NCBI RefSeq assembly: GCF_002222635.1
Contig: NZ_CP022415.1
Location: 2,604,001-2,668,000 of the forward strand
Direction of reading: 5' to 3'
DNA length: 64,000 bases
From: Pseudosulfitobacter pseudonitzschiae
GTDB taxonomy: Bacteria > Pseudomonadota > Alphaproteobacteria > Rhodobacterales > Rhodobacteraceae
Shown: positions 39,141 to 54,691 of the stretch, piece by piece
Numbering within the stretch: the stretch's first letter is position 1
How the letters are laid out: each line of letters opens with the position of its first letter
Program-made: the position numbers and the translations under genes
The notes under the pieces: model-generated
Databases searched by the model: none
The model's input: the letters and a program-made list of their open reading frames with translations, nothing else
Told to the model about the DNA's origin: nothing

Positions 39141-39950
39141 ATGCAAGTGATCGGGTTGTGCCGGTTTTCCTATCCCGCCATCGGCGGTTTTCAGGTGGAT
39201 CACCCCACGATGGAAGAGCGCATTGCATATCTGTATGCGCCGGCACGGATGGAAGAGCGTTTTGCCACATTCGAGACGATCACCCTGCCCCCTTTGCGTG
39301 CGCAGACCGACCCTGACTTTACCTTTCTGGTCGTGATTGGTGACAGCCTGCCAGATCACTACCGTCAACGGCTTGAAGCATTGCTGAGGGACATTCCCCA
39401 AGCAGTCATCGCCGCCTATCCGCCACTTCGCCATCGCAAGATCATGCAGGATGCAATCAACGAAGTGCGCGCCTTTGACGGGCAACACTGCCTGCAATTC
39501 CGCATGGATGACGACGATGCTGTCGGTGTGCGTTACGTCGAGCGACTGCGCGAGGTGGCGCAGGATGTCAAAGGATTGGCTGCCAAGAACAGATACCTGG
39601 CCATCGATTTCAATCAGGGCTTTGTCGCGCGTGCCAGCGCCAAAGGGATCGAAGCGATGCCAACCAAACTGCCCTATACCACTGCCGGTCTGGCCCTGAT
39701 GTTCAAACCCAAGATTGTGATGAGCGTGATGAACTTTGCCCACGTCAAAGTTGCACAGAACATGCCCACGGTGACGATCACCAACGAAGACATGGTGCTG
39801 CGCGGACATAATGACTTCAACGATAGCCGCCAAAAGAGCAACGTCAAACCCGTACCACTGGACCTGCTGGATGCCGACGGTGAAGCGTATTTGCGCGACG
39901 TCTTCAACATTGACGCGGATCATGTCCGCCGCGTGTATTCAGCGCTTTAG
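39141..39950 (+). CDS. Putative rhamnosyltransferase family protein
   Basis: 269 aa. LCRFSYPAIGGFQ at the N-terminus, RMEERFATFETITLPPLRAQTDPDFTFLVVIGDSLP and an acidic motif RMDDDDA (121-127) match the putative rhamnosyl transferase family (GT-A-like, DxD-type metal site). It probably adds a sugar to an extracellular polysaccharide. ATG 39141 is chosen for agreement with the family start. Its tail overlaps the convergent EamA gene by 12 bp. A paralogue lies at 40805-41617. Confidence 0.8.
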   Translation: MQVIGLCRFSYPAIGGFQVDHPTMEERIAYLYAPARMEERFATFETITLPPLRAQTDPDFTFLVVIGDSLPDHYRQRLEALLRDIPQAVIAAYPPLRHRKIMQDAINEVRAFDGQHCLQFRMDDDDAVGVRYVERLREVAQDVKGLAAKNRYLAIDFNQGFVARASAKGIEAMPTKLPYTTAGLALMFKPKIVMSVMNFAHVKVAQNMPTVTITNEDMVLRGHNDFNDSRQKSNVKPVPLDLLDADGEAYLRDVFNIDADHVRRVYSAL

Positions 39951-40805
39951 CAACTGCCGCTCGCGGTACAGCGTGAACAGCCCCATGCCCACCACAATGC
40001 CCGCCCCCAACAGGGTTAGCGGCGCAGGCCAGTCGCCAAACACCAGCCAGCCCAGCAACAGCGCCCAGATCAACCCTGTATACCGGAACGGCGCGATAAA
40101 CGCGATGTCGCCCGTGCGCATCACCTGCACGCTGAAATAGTAACCACCAAAAACAAACACCGCCGATCCTGCCAGCATCGCCCACAAGCGCGGCGTCACC
40201 GGTTGCCAGGTTTCTCCCAAACTGAAGGCCGCAAAGAACAGCAAGACGGCCAACGCGGCGCTGAGCGTAACAGTCATACCCGGCACATCGGGTGACAGCC
40301 GCCGTGTCGACAGATCGCGTACCGTCACCGACAAAACAGCCAGCAGCCCGTAAAGCGACCAGACGTTAAACCCGTCGGTGCCCGGGCGCACGATCAGCAA
40401 CATGCCGACAAACCCCACCCCGATCGCCACCGCACGCCGCCAGCCCACCGACTCGCGGAACACCAGTGCGCTGCCCAAGGTCACGGTCAACGGCAACGCC
40501 TGCATGATGGCCGAGATATTGGCCAAGGGCATGTTCATCAGCGCCGTGATAAAGAAATAGGCCGCCGAGATTTCGCTGGTAGAGCGGATGCCAACCAATA
40601 TCCAGTCCCGCCGCCGCAGATCAAACCGCAGCGCCCCCAGATAGCGGGCCAGCGCAAAGATCAGAACCGTGGAAAAGATGCCCCGCAATGTCAGAAGCTG
40701 GCCCAGAGGCAGCGCCCCGTCGGTCATTTTGATCACGGTGTCGTTGAAAGTGAAACACGCCATCGACGCCATCATCAGCAGCGCCCCAAAAACATTCGGT
40801 GACAT
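39939..40805 (-). CDS. EamA-family (DMT superfamily) transporter
   Basis: 288 aa with ten predicted membrane helices in two EamA repeats (for example LRGIFSTVLIFALARYLGAL and the C-terminal YTGLIWALLLGWLVFGDWP). By family it is a metabolite exporter. ATG 40805 shares one base with the stop of the upstream transferase (TGATG), so the two are translationally coupled. The substrate is unknown. Confidence 0.87.
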   Translation of the reverse strand: MSPNVFGALLMMASMACFTFNDTVIKMTDGALPLGQLLTLRGIFSTVLIFALARYLGALRFDLRRRDWILVGIRSTSEISAAYFFITALMNMPLANISAIMQALPLTVTLGSALVFRESVGWRRAVAIGVGFVGMLLIVRPGTDGFNVWSLYGLLAVLSVTVRDLSTRRLSPDVPGMTVTLSAALAVLLFFAAFSLGETWQPVTPRLWAMLAGSAVFVFGGYYFSVQVMRTGDIAFIAPFRYTGLIWALLLGWLVFGDWPAPLTLLGAGIVVGMGLFTLYRERQLLKR

Positions 40806-41617
40806 CAAAGACCTTCCAGCATCTCGGGTGTCAGCCCAAATCCCTTGCGTAAAACACGCTGGATCGCACGCGGCTGCAACGTCCCTTCGCGACCTGAAGG
40901 TTCGGCGCCTGAATCATTATCCTGATGCACCGAACGGATGAACATCGGTTCGCTCACTTCGGTGTAGCAGTCGTAGTATTGAGTAAATTGCCGGTGGTTG
41001 CGGCGGAACACAGTGGCATGATCCCCCTTGCGGGCGACCAGTGTCAGACCGATCCCCAGAGGCGTCCTCTCGAACCGCTCGGTCAGCATCGGGTCGGCCT
41101 TGGTGTTCAGGTAGAACCCGCGATTGAAGCCAATAACAAAGGGCGCATCGCCCGAGCGGACGCCCAGCAGGGCCTTGGCGACCTTGCGGATACGGGCGGT
41201 GGTGGTGCGGTGCATTCCGTCGTCATCGTCCTGACGGAAGGTGGCGATGTGCGTGGCGTCCGGATCATCAGGCAGCGCGAAATAGGCCTGTTTGACCGCC
41301 TGCACATGGGTCATCGGCGGCAGCGCCACGATCTGCACGGGGGCAAACCCCGCAACCAGATTTTCCAGCCGGGTGCGTGCTGCGTCAGGGAAACTGTCAC
41401 CAATCAAGATGGCGGCGGAAAAATCGGTGTCGTCCTGCAAGGCCAGCGTATAAAAGGCGAGCTTTTCGAACCACGCGAACCGACGTTCCAGCCGGTCGGG
41501 ATCATAGAGCATCTCGCGCATTTTATCGACGCCCTGCTTGGATTTGGCGAAACCGTTTTCGGACAGATAGGAAAACCGGATCAAACCTTTGATCTGTACC
41601 TTATTGTTCTTCGCCAT
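40805..41617 (-). CDS. Putative rhamnosyltransferase family protein (paralogue)
   Basis: 270 aa from MAKNNKVQIKGLIRFSYLSENGF. The segment LERRFAWFEKLAFYTLALQDDTDFSAAILIGDSFPDAARTRLE and the acidic motif FRQDDDDG (127-134) parallel the protein at 39141-39950 closely enough for the two to be homologous. In-frame starts up to 66 bp upstream are possible. It is coupled to the EamA gene. Confidence 0.78.
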   Translation of the reverse strand: MAKNNKVQIKGLIRFSYLSENGFAKSKQGVDKMREMLYDPDRLERRFAWFEKLAFYTLALQDDTDFSAAILIGDSFPDAARTRLENLVAGFAPVQIVALPPMTHVQAVKQAYFALPDDPDATHIATFRQDDDDGMHRTTTARIRKVAKALLGVRSGDAPFVIGFNRGFYLNTKADPMLTERFERTPLGIGLTLVARKGDHATVFRRNHRQFTQYYDCYTEVSEPMFIRSVHQDNDSGAEPSGREGTLQPRAIQRVLRKGFGLTPEMLEGL

Positions 41618-41733
41618 GCCGCGCCCTGCCTTGTTCGACATCACGCTAAGCGATGATGTTGTAACGAAAAAGCCTTTATGCACGATTTCAGGGCAGCCGA
41701 CCGTAAAACCGTTACCGCCCTGCCCCCCAACGC

Positions 41734-41764
41734 AAAAAGCCCCCGGCGCACCGGGGGATTTTGC
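41734..41764 (-). terminator. Terminator after rpoC
   Basis: A stem CCCCCGG/CCGGGGG (41740-41746 with 41751-41757) with loop CGCA, flanked by A and T runs; 20 nt after the rpoC stop. Confidence 0.82.
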
Positions 41765-41782
41765 AATGTCATGTCTGTGCGA

Positions 41783-46039
<4,257 letters not shown>

Positions 46040-46076
46040 ATCCTTGAAAGGGAGGCATTGGAAGAGGCGAACGGGA

Positions 46077-46096
46077 GGGCGGGAGAATTCCCGCCC
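46077..46096 (-). terminator. Hairpin between rpoB and rpoC
   Basis: An 8-bp perfect stem GGGCGGGA/TCCCGCCC with loop GAAT, 7 nt after the rpoB stop, with no T-run. It probably modulates the rpoB-rpoC message. Confidence 0.5.
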
Positions 46097-46103
46097 GCCG
46101 CCA

Positions 46104-49100
46104 TTATTCGTCTTCCTCAGCGTCCAGGAGTTCCATGTTCAGGCCGAGGCCACGGACTTCTTTGACCAGAACGTTGAAGCTCTCCGGCACGCCGGCTTCA
46201 AAGTTGTCCTCGCCTTTGACGATGCTTTCATAGACTTTCGTCCGTCCGGCAACGTCGTCCGACTTCACGGTCAGCATTTCCTGCAGGGTGTAGGCGGCAC
46301 CATAAGCTTCCAGAGCCCAGACCTCCATCTCACCAAAGCGCTGGCCACCGAACTGCGCCTTACCACCCAGCGGCTGCTGGGTAACCAAGCTGTACGGCCC
46401 GGTCGAACGCGCGTGGATTTTGTCGTCCACAAGGTGGTGCAGTTTCAGCAGGTACTTGATGCCGACAGTTACAGGGCGTGCAAATTGCTCGCCTGTGCGA
46501 CCATCGAACAAGATCGACTGACCCGATGTGTCAAAGCCTGCGCGGCTGAGCGCGTTGTTCACGTCCGCCTCTTTCGCACCGTCAAAAACGGGCGTGGCGA
46601 TCGGAACGCCGCGGGTCACGTTGCCCGCCGCTTCCAGCAGCACTTGCTCTTCCATATCCTTGATGCCCTCGTCATAGACATCATCACCATAGGCCAGATG
46701 CATCGCTTCGCGCACCGGCGTCAGATCACCCGACCGGCGGTATTCCTGCAATGCCTCGTCCACATTTATGCCCAAACCGCGTGCGGCCCAGCCCATGTGG
46801 GTTTCGAGAATCTGACCGACGTTCATGCGCGACGGCACGCCCAGCGGGTTCAGACAGAAGTCGACAGGTGTACCATCGGCAAGGAATGGCATGTCTTCCA
46901 TGGGAACAACCTTGGAGATAACCCCTTTGTTCCCGTGGCGGCCCGCCATTTTATCACCCGGCTGCAGCTTGCGCTTCACCGCGACAAAGACTTTGACCAT
47001 CTTCATCACGCCCGGCGGCAGGTCGTCGCCGCGACGGACTTTTTCGACTTTATCCTCAAAACGGGCATCCAAAGTGCGCTTTTGCACTTCATATTGCTCG
47101 TTCAAGGCCTCGATCACCTGTGCCGATTGCTCATCTTTCAGAGCAATCTGCCACCAAGCGGACCGCGGGTAAGCCTCAAGCGTGTCGGCATCAACTGTGC
47201 TGCCGGCTTTGACGCCTTTGGGGCCCTTGGCCACTTCTTTGCCCAGCAGCATGTCGCCCAGACGGGCATAGATGTTGCGGTCAAGGATCGCGAGTTCGTC
47301 GTCACGGTCACGAGCAAGGCTTTCGACCTCTTCGCGCTCGATTTGCAGGGCACGTTCGTCTTTTTCAACGCCGTGGCGATTGAACACGCGCACTTCGACA
47401 ACTGTACCGAAGTCGCCCGGTTTCACACGCAGCGATGTATCGCGGACGTCCGATGCCTTTTCACCAAAGATGGCACGCAACAGCTTTTCTTCCGGCGTCA
47501 TCGGGCTTTCGCCCTTGGGTGTGATCTTGCCCACCAGAATATCGCCCGGCTCGACGTCCGCACCGATGTAGACGATGCCAGCCTCGTCGAGGTTGCGCAG
47601 CGCTTCCTCACCGACGTTGGGAATGTCGCGGGTGATTTCCTCTGGCCCAAGCTTGGTGTCACGGGCCGCAACTTCGAATTCCTCGATGTGGATCGAGGTG
47701 AAAACGTCATCACGCGACACGCGCTCCGAGATCAGAATGGAGTCTTCGTAGTTGTAGCCGTTCCACGGCATGAACGCGACGACCACGTTTTTGCCCAAGG
47801 CCAGCTCGCCCATATCGGTCGAGGGACCATCGGCAATCACTTCGCCCTTCTGAACGGTGTCACCCACCTTTACCAGTGGACGCTGGTTGATACAGGTGTT
47901 CTGGTTCGAACGCTGGAATTTGCGCATGCGGTAGATGTCCACACCCGCGTCACCCAGTTCCAGATCGGACGTGGCGCGCACAACGATACGGGTCGCATCG
48001 ACCTGATCGATGATACCGGCCCGTTTCGCCATGATCGCAGCGCCCGAGTCGCGCGCCACAACTTCTTCGATGCCGGTGCCGACCAGCGGCGCCTCGGCCC
48101 GCAAAAGCGGCACGGCCTGACGTTGCATGTTCGAGCCCATCAAAGCACGGTTGGCGTCGTCGTTTTCAAGGAAGGGGATCAACGAGGCGGCAACCGAAAC
48201 CAGCTGTTTCGGCGAGACGTCGATCAGATCGACATTCTCGTTCGGCGACAGCATGTAGTCACCCGATTTCCGCGTGGACACCAGATCGTTCACAAAACGC
48301 ATGTTCGCGTCGAGGTTGGCGTTCGCCTGCGCCACAGTGTGACGCATTTCCTCGGTCGCGGACATATAGTGAACCTCATCGGTCACCACCGAGTCTTTGA
48401 CGACACGATAGGGAGTTTCGATGAAACCGTATTTGTTCACGCGGGCAAAAGTGGCCAGCGAGTTGATCAGACCAATGTTCGGACCTTCGGGTGTTTCAAT
48501 CGGGCACATCCGACCATAGTGGGTCGGGTGGACGTCACGCACCTCAAAGCCTGCACGCTCGCGGGTCAAACCGCCCGGCCCAAGCGCCGACAGGCGGCGT
48601 TTGTGTGTCACTTCGGACAGCGGGTTGGTTTGGTCCATGAACTGCGACAGCTGGCTGGAGCCGAAGAATTCGCGCACAGCAGCAGCAGCCGGTTTGGCGT
48701 TGATCAGATCCTGAGGCATCACGGTGTCGATTTCGACCGATGACATCCGTTCTTTTATCGCACGTTCCATGCGCAACAGGCCCACGCGGTACTGGTTTTC
48801 CATCAGTTCGCCGACCGAACGCACACGACGGTTGCCCAAGTGGTCAATGTCGTCAATGTCGCCACGACCATCGCGCAGATCGACCAGCGCCTTGATGCAG
48901 GCCACGATGTCTTCGCGGCGCAGCGTGCGCTGGGTGTCATCTGCATCCAAGTTCAGACGCATGTTCATTTTCACACGGCCAACAGCGGACAGGTCATAGC
49001 GTTCGCTGTCAAAGAACAACGTGTCGAACAGGTTCGACGCCGCTTCGACGGTGGGCGGTTCGCCCGGACGCATCACGCGGTAGATGTCCATAAGCGCGGT

Positions 49101-50240
49101 GTCGCGGTTCATGTTCTTATCGTTGTGCATCGTGTTGCGCATGTACGGACCGACGTTGATGTTGTCGATGTCCAACACGGGAATCTCGGTGATACCTGCG
49201 TCGATCAGCTCTTTCGCGGTGCCGCCGATCAACTCGCCTTCTTTGTCGTATTCCAGCGTCAGTTCGTCACCGGCTTCGATGTAGATCGCACCGGTTTCCT
49301 CGTCGATCATGTCTTTGGCAGCAAATTTGCCAACGATGTGATCGAAGGGAACCAACAGGTTCTCGACTTCGCCCGCGTCGATCAATTGCTTGACGGCACG
49401 AGGGGTGATTTTCTTGCCCGCTTCGGCGATCACTTCACCCGATGCTGCGTTCACCAGATCATATGTGGGACGGGTGCCGCGCACACGGTCGGGGAAGAAC
49501 GGCGTGACCCAGCCCTTGTTCTTTTCCAGCTTGAACGTGACGGTTTTATAGTAGGCGTCCATGATCGCTTCTTGATCCAGCCCCAGCGCATAAAGCAGGG
49601 TGGTGACCGGAAGCTTCCGACGGCGGTCGATCCGTGCAAAGACGATGTCCTTGGCGTCGAATTCAAAGTCAAGCCAGCTGCCGCGATAGGGAATAATGCG
49701 GCAAGCGAACAGCAGTTTGCCCGAAGAATGGGTTTTACCTTTGTCGTGGTCAAAGAACACGCCGGGCGAACGGTGCATCTGGGAAACGATAACACGTTCG
49801 GTGCCGTTCACGACGAATGTGCCGTTCGGCGTCATCAGGGGCATGTCGCCCATGAACACGTCTTGTTCTTTGATGTCCTTGACCGATTTCGCGCCTGTGT
49901 CTTCATCGACATCAAACACAATCAAGCGCAGCGTCACTTTCAGTGGTGCGCTATAGGTCATGTCACGTTGCTGGCATTCTTCAACGTCATATTTCGGCTT
50001 TTCCAGCTCGTATTTGACGTATTCCAGAACGGAAGTTTCGTTGAAATCCTTAATCGGGAACACCGATTGGAACACACCCTGAATCCCGTCACCATCGGTG
50101 GGGGTCTCAGCATCGCCGGAATTCAGGAAAAGATCGTACGAGGATTTCTGAACCTCGATCAGGTTCGGCATTTCCAGCACTTCGCGGATTTTGCCGTAGT
50201 ATTTACGAAGACGTTTCTGGCCAAGGAAGGATTGCGCCAT
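46104..50240 (-). CDS. rpoB: RNA polymerase beta subunit
   Basis: 1378 aa from [18 protein letters not shown], with AAAGGTGA as ribosome site; a GTG 12 bp upstream is less likely. The rifampicin region reads [53 protein letters not shown] in order, apparently wild type. C-terminal [23 protein letters not shown] is conserved. Confidence 0.98.
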   Translation of the reverse strand: MAQSFLGQKRLRKYYGKIREVLEMPNLIEVQKSSYDLFLNSGDAETPTDGDGIQGVFQSVFPIKDFNETSVLEYVKYELEKPKYDVEECQQRDMTYSAPLKVTLRLIVFDVDEDTGAKSVKDIKEQDVFMGDMPLMTPNGTFVVNGTERVIVSQMHRSPGVFFDHDKGKTHSSGKLLFACRIIPYRGSWLDFEFDAKDIVFARIDRRRKLPVTTLLYALGLDQEAIMDAYYKTVTFKLEKNKGWVTPFFPDRVRGTRPTYDLVNAASGEVIAEAGKKITPRAVKQLIDAGEVENLLVPFDHIVGKFAAKDMIDEETGAIYIEAGDELTLEYDKEGELIGGTAKELIDAGITEIPVLDIDNINVGPYMRNTMHNDKNMNRDTALMDIYRVMRPGEPPTVEAASNLFDTLFFDSERYDLSAVGRVKMNMRLNLDADDTQRTLRREDIVACIKALVDLRDGRGDIDDIDHLGNRRVRSVGELMENQYRVGLLRMERAIKERMSSVEIDTVMPQDLINAKPAAAAVREFFGSSQLSQFMDQTNPLSEVTHKRRLSALGPGGLTRERAGFEVRDVHPTHYGRMCPIETPEGPNIGLINSLATFARVNKYGFIETPYRVVKDSVVTDEVHYMSATEEMRHTVAQANANLDANMRFVNDLVSTRKSGDYMLSPNENVDLIDVSPKQLVSVAASLIPFLENDDANRALMGSNMQRQAVPLLRAEAPLVGTGIEEVVARDSGAAIMAKRAGIIDQVDATRIVVRATSDLELGDAGVDIYRMRKFQRSNQNTCINQRPLVKVGDTVQKGEVIADGPSTDMGELALGKNVVVAFMPWNGYNYEDSILISERVSRDDVFTSIHIEEFEVAARDTKLGPEEITRDIPNVGEEALRNLDEAGIVYIGADVEPGDILVGKITPKGESPMTPEEKLLRAIFGEKASDVRDTSLRVKPGDFGTVVEVRVFNRHGVEKDERALQIEREEVESLARDRDDELAILDRNIYARLGDMLLGKEVAKGPKGVKAGSTVDADTLEAYPRSAWWQIALKDEQSAQVIEALNEQYEVQKRTLDARFEDKVEKVRRGDDLPPGVMKMVKVFVAVKRKLQPGDKMAGRHGNKGVISKVVPMEDMPFLADGTPVDFCLNPLGVPSRMNVGQILETHMGWAARGLGINVDEALQEYRRSGDLTPVREAMHLAYGDDVYDEGIKDMEEQVLLEAAGNVTRGVPIATPVFDGAKEADVNNALSRAGFDTSGQSILFDGRTGEQFARPVTVGIKYLLKLHHLVDDKIHARSTGPYSLVTQQPLGGKAQFGGQRFGEMEVWALEAYGAAYTLQEMLTVKSDDVAGRTKVYESIVKGEDNFEAGVPESFNVLVKEVRGLGLNMELLDAEEDE

Positions 50241-50419
50241 GTGAACTGTCACCTTTCAGATTCTCTGCGAGCGCGCGCACCGTCGGGCCACGGTACACCG
50301 CCCAGTCGAGATGGTTGGGTTTCGGTCAATTCATGGCCCTCGTCCCACCGAGTGCCTCCCGACCTTTGAAACCACATCCTGGAAAACGCTTCCTCGGAAG
50401 CCCTTGCCAAGACAGGTTC

Positions 50420-50449
50420 GGCTGGACCCGGAAAATTCCGGATCCAGCC
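50420..50449 (-). terminator. Attenuator-like hairpin between rplL and rpoB
   Basis: A 13-pair stem with one C-A mismatch (50420-50433 with 50436-50449), 38 nt past the rplL stop. Its position matches the attenuator known between rplL and rpoB in E. coli. No clean T-run is present. Confidence 0.6.
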
Positions 50450-50487
50450 CTAAGTTAAGACCGCGGGGACAGGCCCCACGAAATGGC

Positions 50488-50862
50488 TTACGCCAGTTCG
50501 ACTTCGGCGCCAGCTGCTTCCAGCTTGGCTTTGACTTCTTCGGCTTCGTCTTTCGACACGCCTTCTTTGATCTTGCCACCGGCTTCGACCAGGTCTTTGG
50601 CTTCTTTCAGGCCCAGGCCTGTGATGCCGCGGACTTCTTTGATGACGTTGATTTTCGATGCGCCTGCGTTTTTCAGAACGACGTCGAATTCAGTCTTCTC
50701 TTCCTCAGCTGCGCCACCGGCGTCAGCAGGACCCGCCATCATGACTGCGCCACCGGCTGCAGGCTCGATGCCGTACTCGTCTTTGAGGATTGTTTTCAGT
50801 TCTTGTGCTTCCAGCAGGGTCAGACCAACGATGTCTTCTGCCAGTTTCTTCAGATCAGCCAT
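50488..50862 (-). CDS. rplL: 50S ribosomal protein L7/L12
   Basis: 124 aa. The N-terminal dimer domain ([26 protein letters not shown]), an Ala/Gly hinge and the factor-binding domain ([21 protein letters not shown]) are all seen. It forms the stalk that recruits EF-Tu and EF-G. Confidence 0.97.
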   Translation of the reverse strand: MADLKKLAEDIVGLTLLEAQELKTILKDEYGIEPAAGGAVMMAGPADAGGAAEEEKTEFDVVLKNAGASKINVIKEVRGITGLGLKEAKDLVEAGGKIKEGVSKDEAEEVKAKLEAAGAEVELA

Positions 50863-50933
50863 GTTCAGCTCTTTCCGTTACGATATGTGTGTTCCAACGT
50901 GATGGGGTAACCACACGCCAGTATGACGTTGCT

Positions 50934-51449
50934 TTATGCAGCCGCCTTGTCCTCAATTGTGGACAAGATGGATGCGATGTTGCTTGCAGGTGCGCCAATG
51001 GCCCCGGCAATGTTGCTTGCAGGTGCGCCAAGCATGCCCGCGATGGTGCTGATAAGCTCCTCGCGCGAAGGCATTTTCGACACAGCTGTAACACCAGCCC
51101 GGTCCAGAGCGTTCTCACCCATTGCACCACCAAGGATCACGAATTTGTCGTGGTCTTTGGCAAAGCCTTCGGAAACCTTGGCCGCAGCCACGGGATCTTC
51201 AGAGAAGGTCAGAACGGTCATACCCGTCAGGAATTCACCGATGCTTGCGCAAGGCTGTCCTTCAAGGGCGATTTTGGCGAGCCTGTTTTTGGCAACACGC
51301 ACTGCGCTTCCGTGCTCGGCGGCACGGGCACGCAGTTCTTGCATGTTCGCAACTGTCAGACCGGCGTAGTGGGCAACCACAACGACGCCAGAGCTTTCGA
51401 AGATTTGGCCGAGTTCCTCGACCACTTTCTCTTTCTGGGCTCTATCCAC
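50934..51449 (-). CDS. rplJ: 50S ribosomal protein L10
   Basis: 171 aa from a GTG start ([36 protein letters not shown]), preceded by TTGGAG. The C-terminal helix repeats [24 protein letters not shown] bind L7/L12 dimers. It follows a 265-bp leader after rplA. Confidence 0.96.
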   Translation of the reverse strand: MDRAQKEKVVEELGQIFESSGVVVVAHYAGLTVANMQELRARAAEHGSAVRVAKNRLAKIALEGQPCASIGEFLTGMTVLTFSEDPVAAAKVSEGFAKDHDKFVILGGAMGENALDRAGVTAVSKMPSREELISTIAGMLGAPASNIAGAIGAPASNIASILSTIEDKAAA

Positions 51450-51714
51450 AGTTTCACTCCAAGTATGGGGGTTTCCCCCCGGCTCAATTCAGCAACCCCG
51501 AGGGGCCACCACTTAGGTCCGTTTCAGGGACCGAGGCCAAAATCACCGCAATGCGGATCCTTCAAATCTCGTTTCCCATCTCAGGAAGGAATTATGGATG
51601 CGTCAGCAACCACCCTCCGTCTCGGACAGAACGGGGGAACCTCGAAAGGCGTCCCCGCCAACCCGCTTGCGCGGGATCTCGTAACAGGGCGAGGTATTCC
51701 TCGCCCCGAAATGC
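51450..51714 (-). promoter_or_regulatory. Candidate L10 leader between rplA and rplJ
   Basis: No gene. Several hairpins are visible: 51687-51706 (8-bp stem, loop TATT, just after rplA), 51662-51675 (5 bp), one near 51512-51528 (GGTCC/GGACC) and a 5-bp G/C stem at about 51467-51480 before the rplJ ribosome site. The position is where L10/L12 autoregulates its mRNA in other bacteria. I could not match the L10-leader consensus by eye. Confidence 0.4.
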
Positions 51715-52413
51715 TTATTCGGTGACAGCGTTGTCCACGTCAACCGACACGCCCGGGCCCATAGTGGAGCTAAGCGAAACTTTTTTCATGTAAGTACCTT
51801 TGGCACCGGCGGGACGCGCCTTGGCCACGGCACCAACAAAGGCGCGAATGTTTTCAGCCAGCTTGGCCGCGTCGAACGATACCTTGCCAACGCCAGCGTG
51901 CACGACGCCCGCTTTTTCGGCTTTGAACTGGACTTCGCCGCCCTTGGCAGCTTTGACCGCGTCCGCCACGTCCATTGTGACCGTACCCACTTTGGGGTTC
52001 GGCATCAGGTTGCGGGGACCCAGAACCTTACCCAGACGCCCAACGATCGGCATCATGTCGGGTGTTGCGATGCAGCGATCAAATTCGATCTTGCCACCTT
52101 GCACGATTTCCATCAGGTCTTCGGCGCCAACGATGTCGGCTCCGGCTGCCTTGGCTTCGTCGGCTTTCGGGCCACGAGCAAAGACAGCAACGCGCACGTC
52201 TTTGCCTGTACCGTTGGGCAGGCCAACCACGCCGCGAACCATCTGGTCAGCGTGACGGGGGTCGACGCCCAGGTTCATCGAAATTTCAACAGTTTCGTCA
52301 AACTTGGCTTTGGAGTTGCCTTTGATCAGCGCAACGGCATCCTCAACCGACAGGTTCTCTTTGCCAGCGAATGCTTCACGAGCAGCGGTGGTGCGTTTTC
52401 CGTATTTTGCCAT
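51715..52413 (-). CDS. rplA: 50S ribosomal protein L1
   Basis: 232 aa. [27 protein letters not shown] at the start and [23 protein letters not shown] are L1 hallmarks. It binds the E-site stalk and regulates its own operon in many bacteria. It is 1 bp after rplK. Confidence 0.97.
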   Translation of the reverse strand: MAKYGKRTTAAREAFAGKENLSVEDAVALIKGNSKAKFDETVEISMNLGVDPRHADQMVRGVVGLPNGTGKDVRVAVFARGPKADEAKAAGADIVGAEDLMEIVQGGKIEFDRCIATPDMMPIVGRLGKVLGPRNLMPNPKVGTVTMDVADAVKAAKGGEVQFKAEKAGVVHAGVGKVSFDAAKLAENIRAFVGAVAKARPAGAKGTYMKKVSLSSTMGPGVSVDVDNAVTE

Positions 52414-52414
52414 C

Positions 52415-52840
52415 TTACTTCACCTCGATGCCCATAGAGCGGGCAGAGCCCAGGATGATCTGCATCGCCGCTTCGATCGAATTGGCGTTCAGGTCTTTCA
52501 TCTTCGCTTCGGCGATTTCGCGGATCTGCTTGGTGGTCACAGTACCGACGGTTTCACGGCTGGGCGTTTTTGCACCAGACTTCACCTTGGCCGCTTTTTT
52601 CAGGAAATACGACGCCGGGGGCGTCTTGATGTCCATCGTAAAGGACTTATCCTGATAATACGTGATCACGGTCGGGCACGGCGCACCGGGCTCCAGGTCT
52701 GCGGTTTTGGCGTTGAACGCCTTGCAGAATTCCATGATGTTGATGCCGCGCTGACCCAGCGCCGGACCGACCGGCGGGGATGGGTTTGCTTGACCGGCGG
52801 GCACTTGCAACTTCATAGTGCCGACGAGTTTCTTGGCCAT
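52415..52840 (-). CDS. rplK: 50S ribosomal protein L11
   Basis: 141 aa. [32 protein letters not shown] is the L11 N-terminal domain (thiostrepton site), and [10 protein letters not shown] closes the rRNA-binding domain. It is 103 bp after nusG. Confidence 0.97.
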   Translation of the reverse strand: MAKKLVGTMKLQVPAGQANPSPPVGPALGQRGINIMEFCKAFNAKTADLEPGAPCPTVITYYQDKSFTMDIKTPPASYFLKKAAKVKSGAKTPSRETVGTVTTKQIREIAEAKMKDLNANSIEAAMQIILGSARSMGIEVK

Positions 52841-52943
52841 GGGCCTTCTCCTATCTCAACCCCCGCAGGACGCGTCCCTTGGGGCTTTATGTTGTGTGGT
52901 CCGGTCCGGATGCCGCGGCACCCTCGCCTCCCACAATTTGCAC

Positions 52944-53477
52944 TCAGGACTGTTTGGTGACCTGAGTGAATTCCAGTTCCACGGGCGTTTCGCGCCCGAA
53001 GATCGATACCGTCACCTTGAGGCGCTGCGCATCTTCGTCCACTTCTTCGACCATGCCGTCGAAATCTTCGAACGGACCGTCGTTGACCTTGACGCGCTCG
53101 CCCACTTCGAAGTGGATCAGAGTGCGCGGGCTGTCTTCGCCTTCCTGAACGCGGTTCAGGATCTGGTTCACTTCGGCATCGCGCATCGGCATCGGGCGGC
53201 CTTGCGGGCCCAGAAAACCGGTGACGCGGTTGATCGAACTGATCAGGTGATACCCGCGGTCGGACATCTCCATGTGGACCAGCACATAACCGGGCATAAA
53301 GCGCCGTTCGGTCGTGACTTTCTTGCCGCGGCGCACCTCGATGACCTCTTCGGTCGGCACCAGAACTTCGTCGATTTCACCTTCGAGCTGCTGCTCGACG
53401 GCGGTTGTACGAATTTGTTCGGCAATTTTCTTTTCGAAGTTCGAAAGAACGCTGACCGAATACCATCGTTTCGCCAT
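52944..53477 (-). CDS. nusG: Transcription antitermination protein NusG
   Basis: 177 aa from [22 protein letters not shown]. The NGN domain includes [22 protein letters not shown], and the KOW domain has [21 protein letters not shown]. It links RNA polymerase with ribosomes and Rho. It is separated from secE by 222 bp without a gene. Confidence 0.97.
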   Translation of the reverse strand: MAKRWYSVSVLSNFEKKIAEQIRTTAVEQQLEGEIDEVLVPTEEVIEVRRGKKVTTERRFMPGYVLVHMEMSDRGYHLISSINRVTGFLGPQGRPMPMRDAEVNQILNRVQEGEDSPRTLIHFEVGERVKVNDGPFEDFDGMVEEVDEDAQRLKVTVSIFGRETPVELEFTQVTKQS

Positions 53478-53699
53478 AAGCTCGTCTGCCTCTCTTGGTG
53501 CGACACGACAACGTGTCAAATTCTTGATAATTCTCAGACACTTAGCCTGACCAACCTGAACAAAAAATCGGCGCGCAACACGAATCGCCGCACGCCCTCT
53601 GTCAGGTCAGGGTTGCCATCTACTCCGACAGTCGCAGAGTTTCAAGGCCTTGATCGGTTTTGTGGGTCATTTGACCGGGATCAACAAAGCACGAAAGGC

Positions 53700-53897
53700 T
53701 CAGCCGAAAAATCCCAAAATCTGCTGCAATCCACCGCGGATCAGAATGTCGACCAGCGCAAAAAACACGGCAACCAGTGCCGCCATGATGAACACCATAA
53801 CAGTGGTCAGCATCACCTCGCGCCGCGTGGGCCAAACGACCTTGCTGACTTCTGTGCGCACTTGCTGGATAAACTGTAGCGGATTGGTGGTGGCCAT
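53700..53897 (-). CDS. secE: Protein translocase subunit SecE
   Basis: 65 aa with a single membrane helix (about 32-55) preceded by the conserved FIQQVRTEVSKVVWPTRREV amphipathic region. It is the short SecE form. It clamps SecY (16120-17490) in the translocon. Confidence 0.95.
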   Translation of the reverse strand: MATTNPLQFIQQVRTEVSKVVWPTRREVMLTTVMVFIMAALVAVFFALVDILIRGGLQQILGFFG

Positions 53898-53976
53898 AAT
53901 AGGCTCCTATCGGATTGGTCCGGCCCATGTAACGGGCTGCGACCGTGATTTCAAGGCCCCTTGCGGGGCCGCGGGT

Positions 53977-54576
53977 TCAAACGGTGGCCTCGCGGTCAGG
54001 CAACTGGTCGTGCATCCGCTGCAAACGGGTGGCCATAACGGCATCGTGCCGGTCCTCGGCGTCCAGCAGCGATTGCAGGTCAGGCAAGTACAATCCATCG
54101 ACCCAGCCATCGGGAAACCGGTCAAGCAAACTGTCCCAGCGACAGGCGAATCTGTCAATGCGTGCTGCCAGCCGCACCCCACGTTCGGGCGCGCGGCCCG
54201 TGTACCATTTCAATAAACCAACCGATCCGGACCAGACGCGATCAGCGCCAAAGGCCACAACCATGCCCAACATCACGAACGCGCCCAGCACCAGCGTCAG
54301 CACAACCCAAGCAGGCCGTAGCAGCACGATCAACGCAACGGCGGCCCAAACACTCTGACGACGGCTGGGGCGCAAGGCCCGCAAGCGCGCAAACCGCTGC
54401 GTGACAACGTCGGGCACTCCCCTGCGCGCGGGCAATGCTTCCTGCGGTGACACGATCCTGTGCGCAAGTGGCCCGCGTGGCGCTTCGGGTGGCAGGGTGA
54501 CGGCTTCGCCGGATACAAGTTCACGGATCAACGACAGGGTTTCAGGACCAAGTCCCGCTTTGGCAGAATCGGACAT
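53977..54576 (-). CDS. Membrane protein of unknown function between tRNA-Trp and secE
   Basis: 199 aa from ATG 54576. The cytosolic N-terminus is proline- and alanine-rich; two closely spaced hydrophobic segments (about 85-120, VWAAVALIVLLRPAWVVLTLVLGAFVMLGMVVAFG in order) form a hairpin; the C-terminal half is charged with LAARIDRFACRWDSLLDRFPDGWVDGLYLPDL. I recognise no named family. It sits inside the usual trpT-secE-nusG order. Confidence 0.75.
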   Translation of the reverse strand: MSDSAKAGLGPETLSLIRELVSGEAVTLPPEAPRGPLAHRIVSPQEALPARRGVPDVVTQRFARLRALRPSRRQSVWAAVALIVLLRPAWVVLTLVLGAFVMLGMVVAFGADRVWSGSVGLLKWYTGRAPERGVRLAARIDRFACRWDSLLDRFPDGWVDGLYLPDLQSLLDAEDRHDAVMATRLQRMHDQLPDREATV

Positions 54577-54691
54577 AGGAGAACCTTTTGAACAGGATGA
54601 ACGAACCATGCCGACATAAAGGCGAAATGCGCAGCCACAGCGGCAAGACTGCAGCAGAACAAAGGCGGTATTTCCGATGTATGGACAATGA

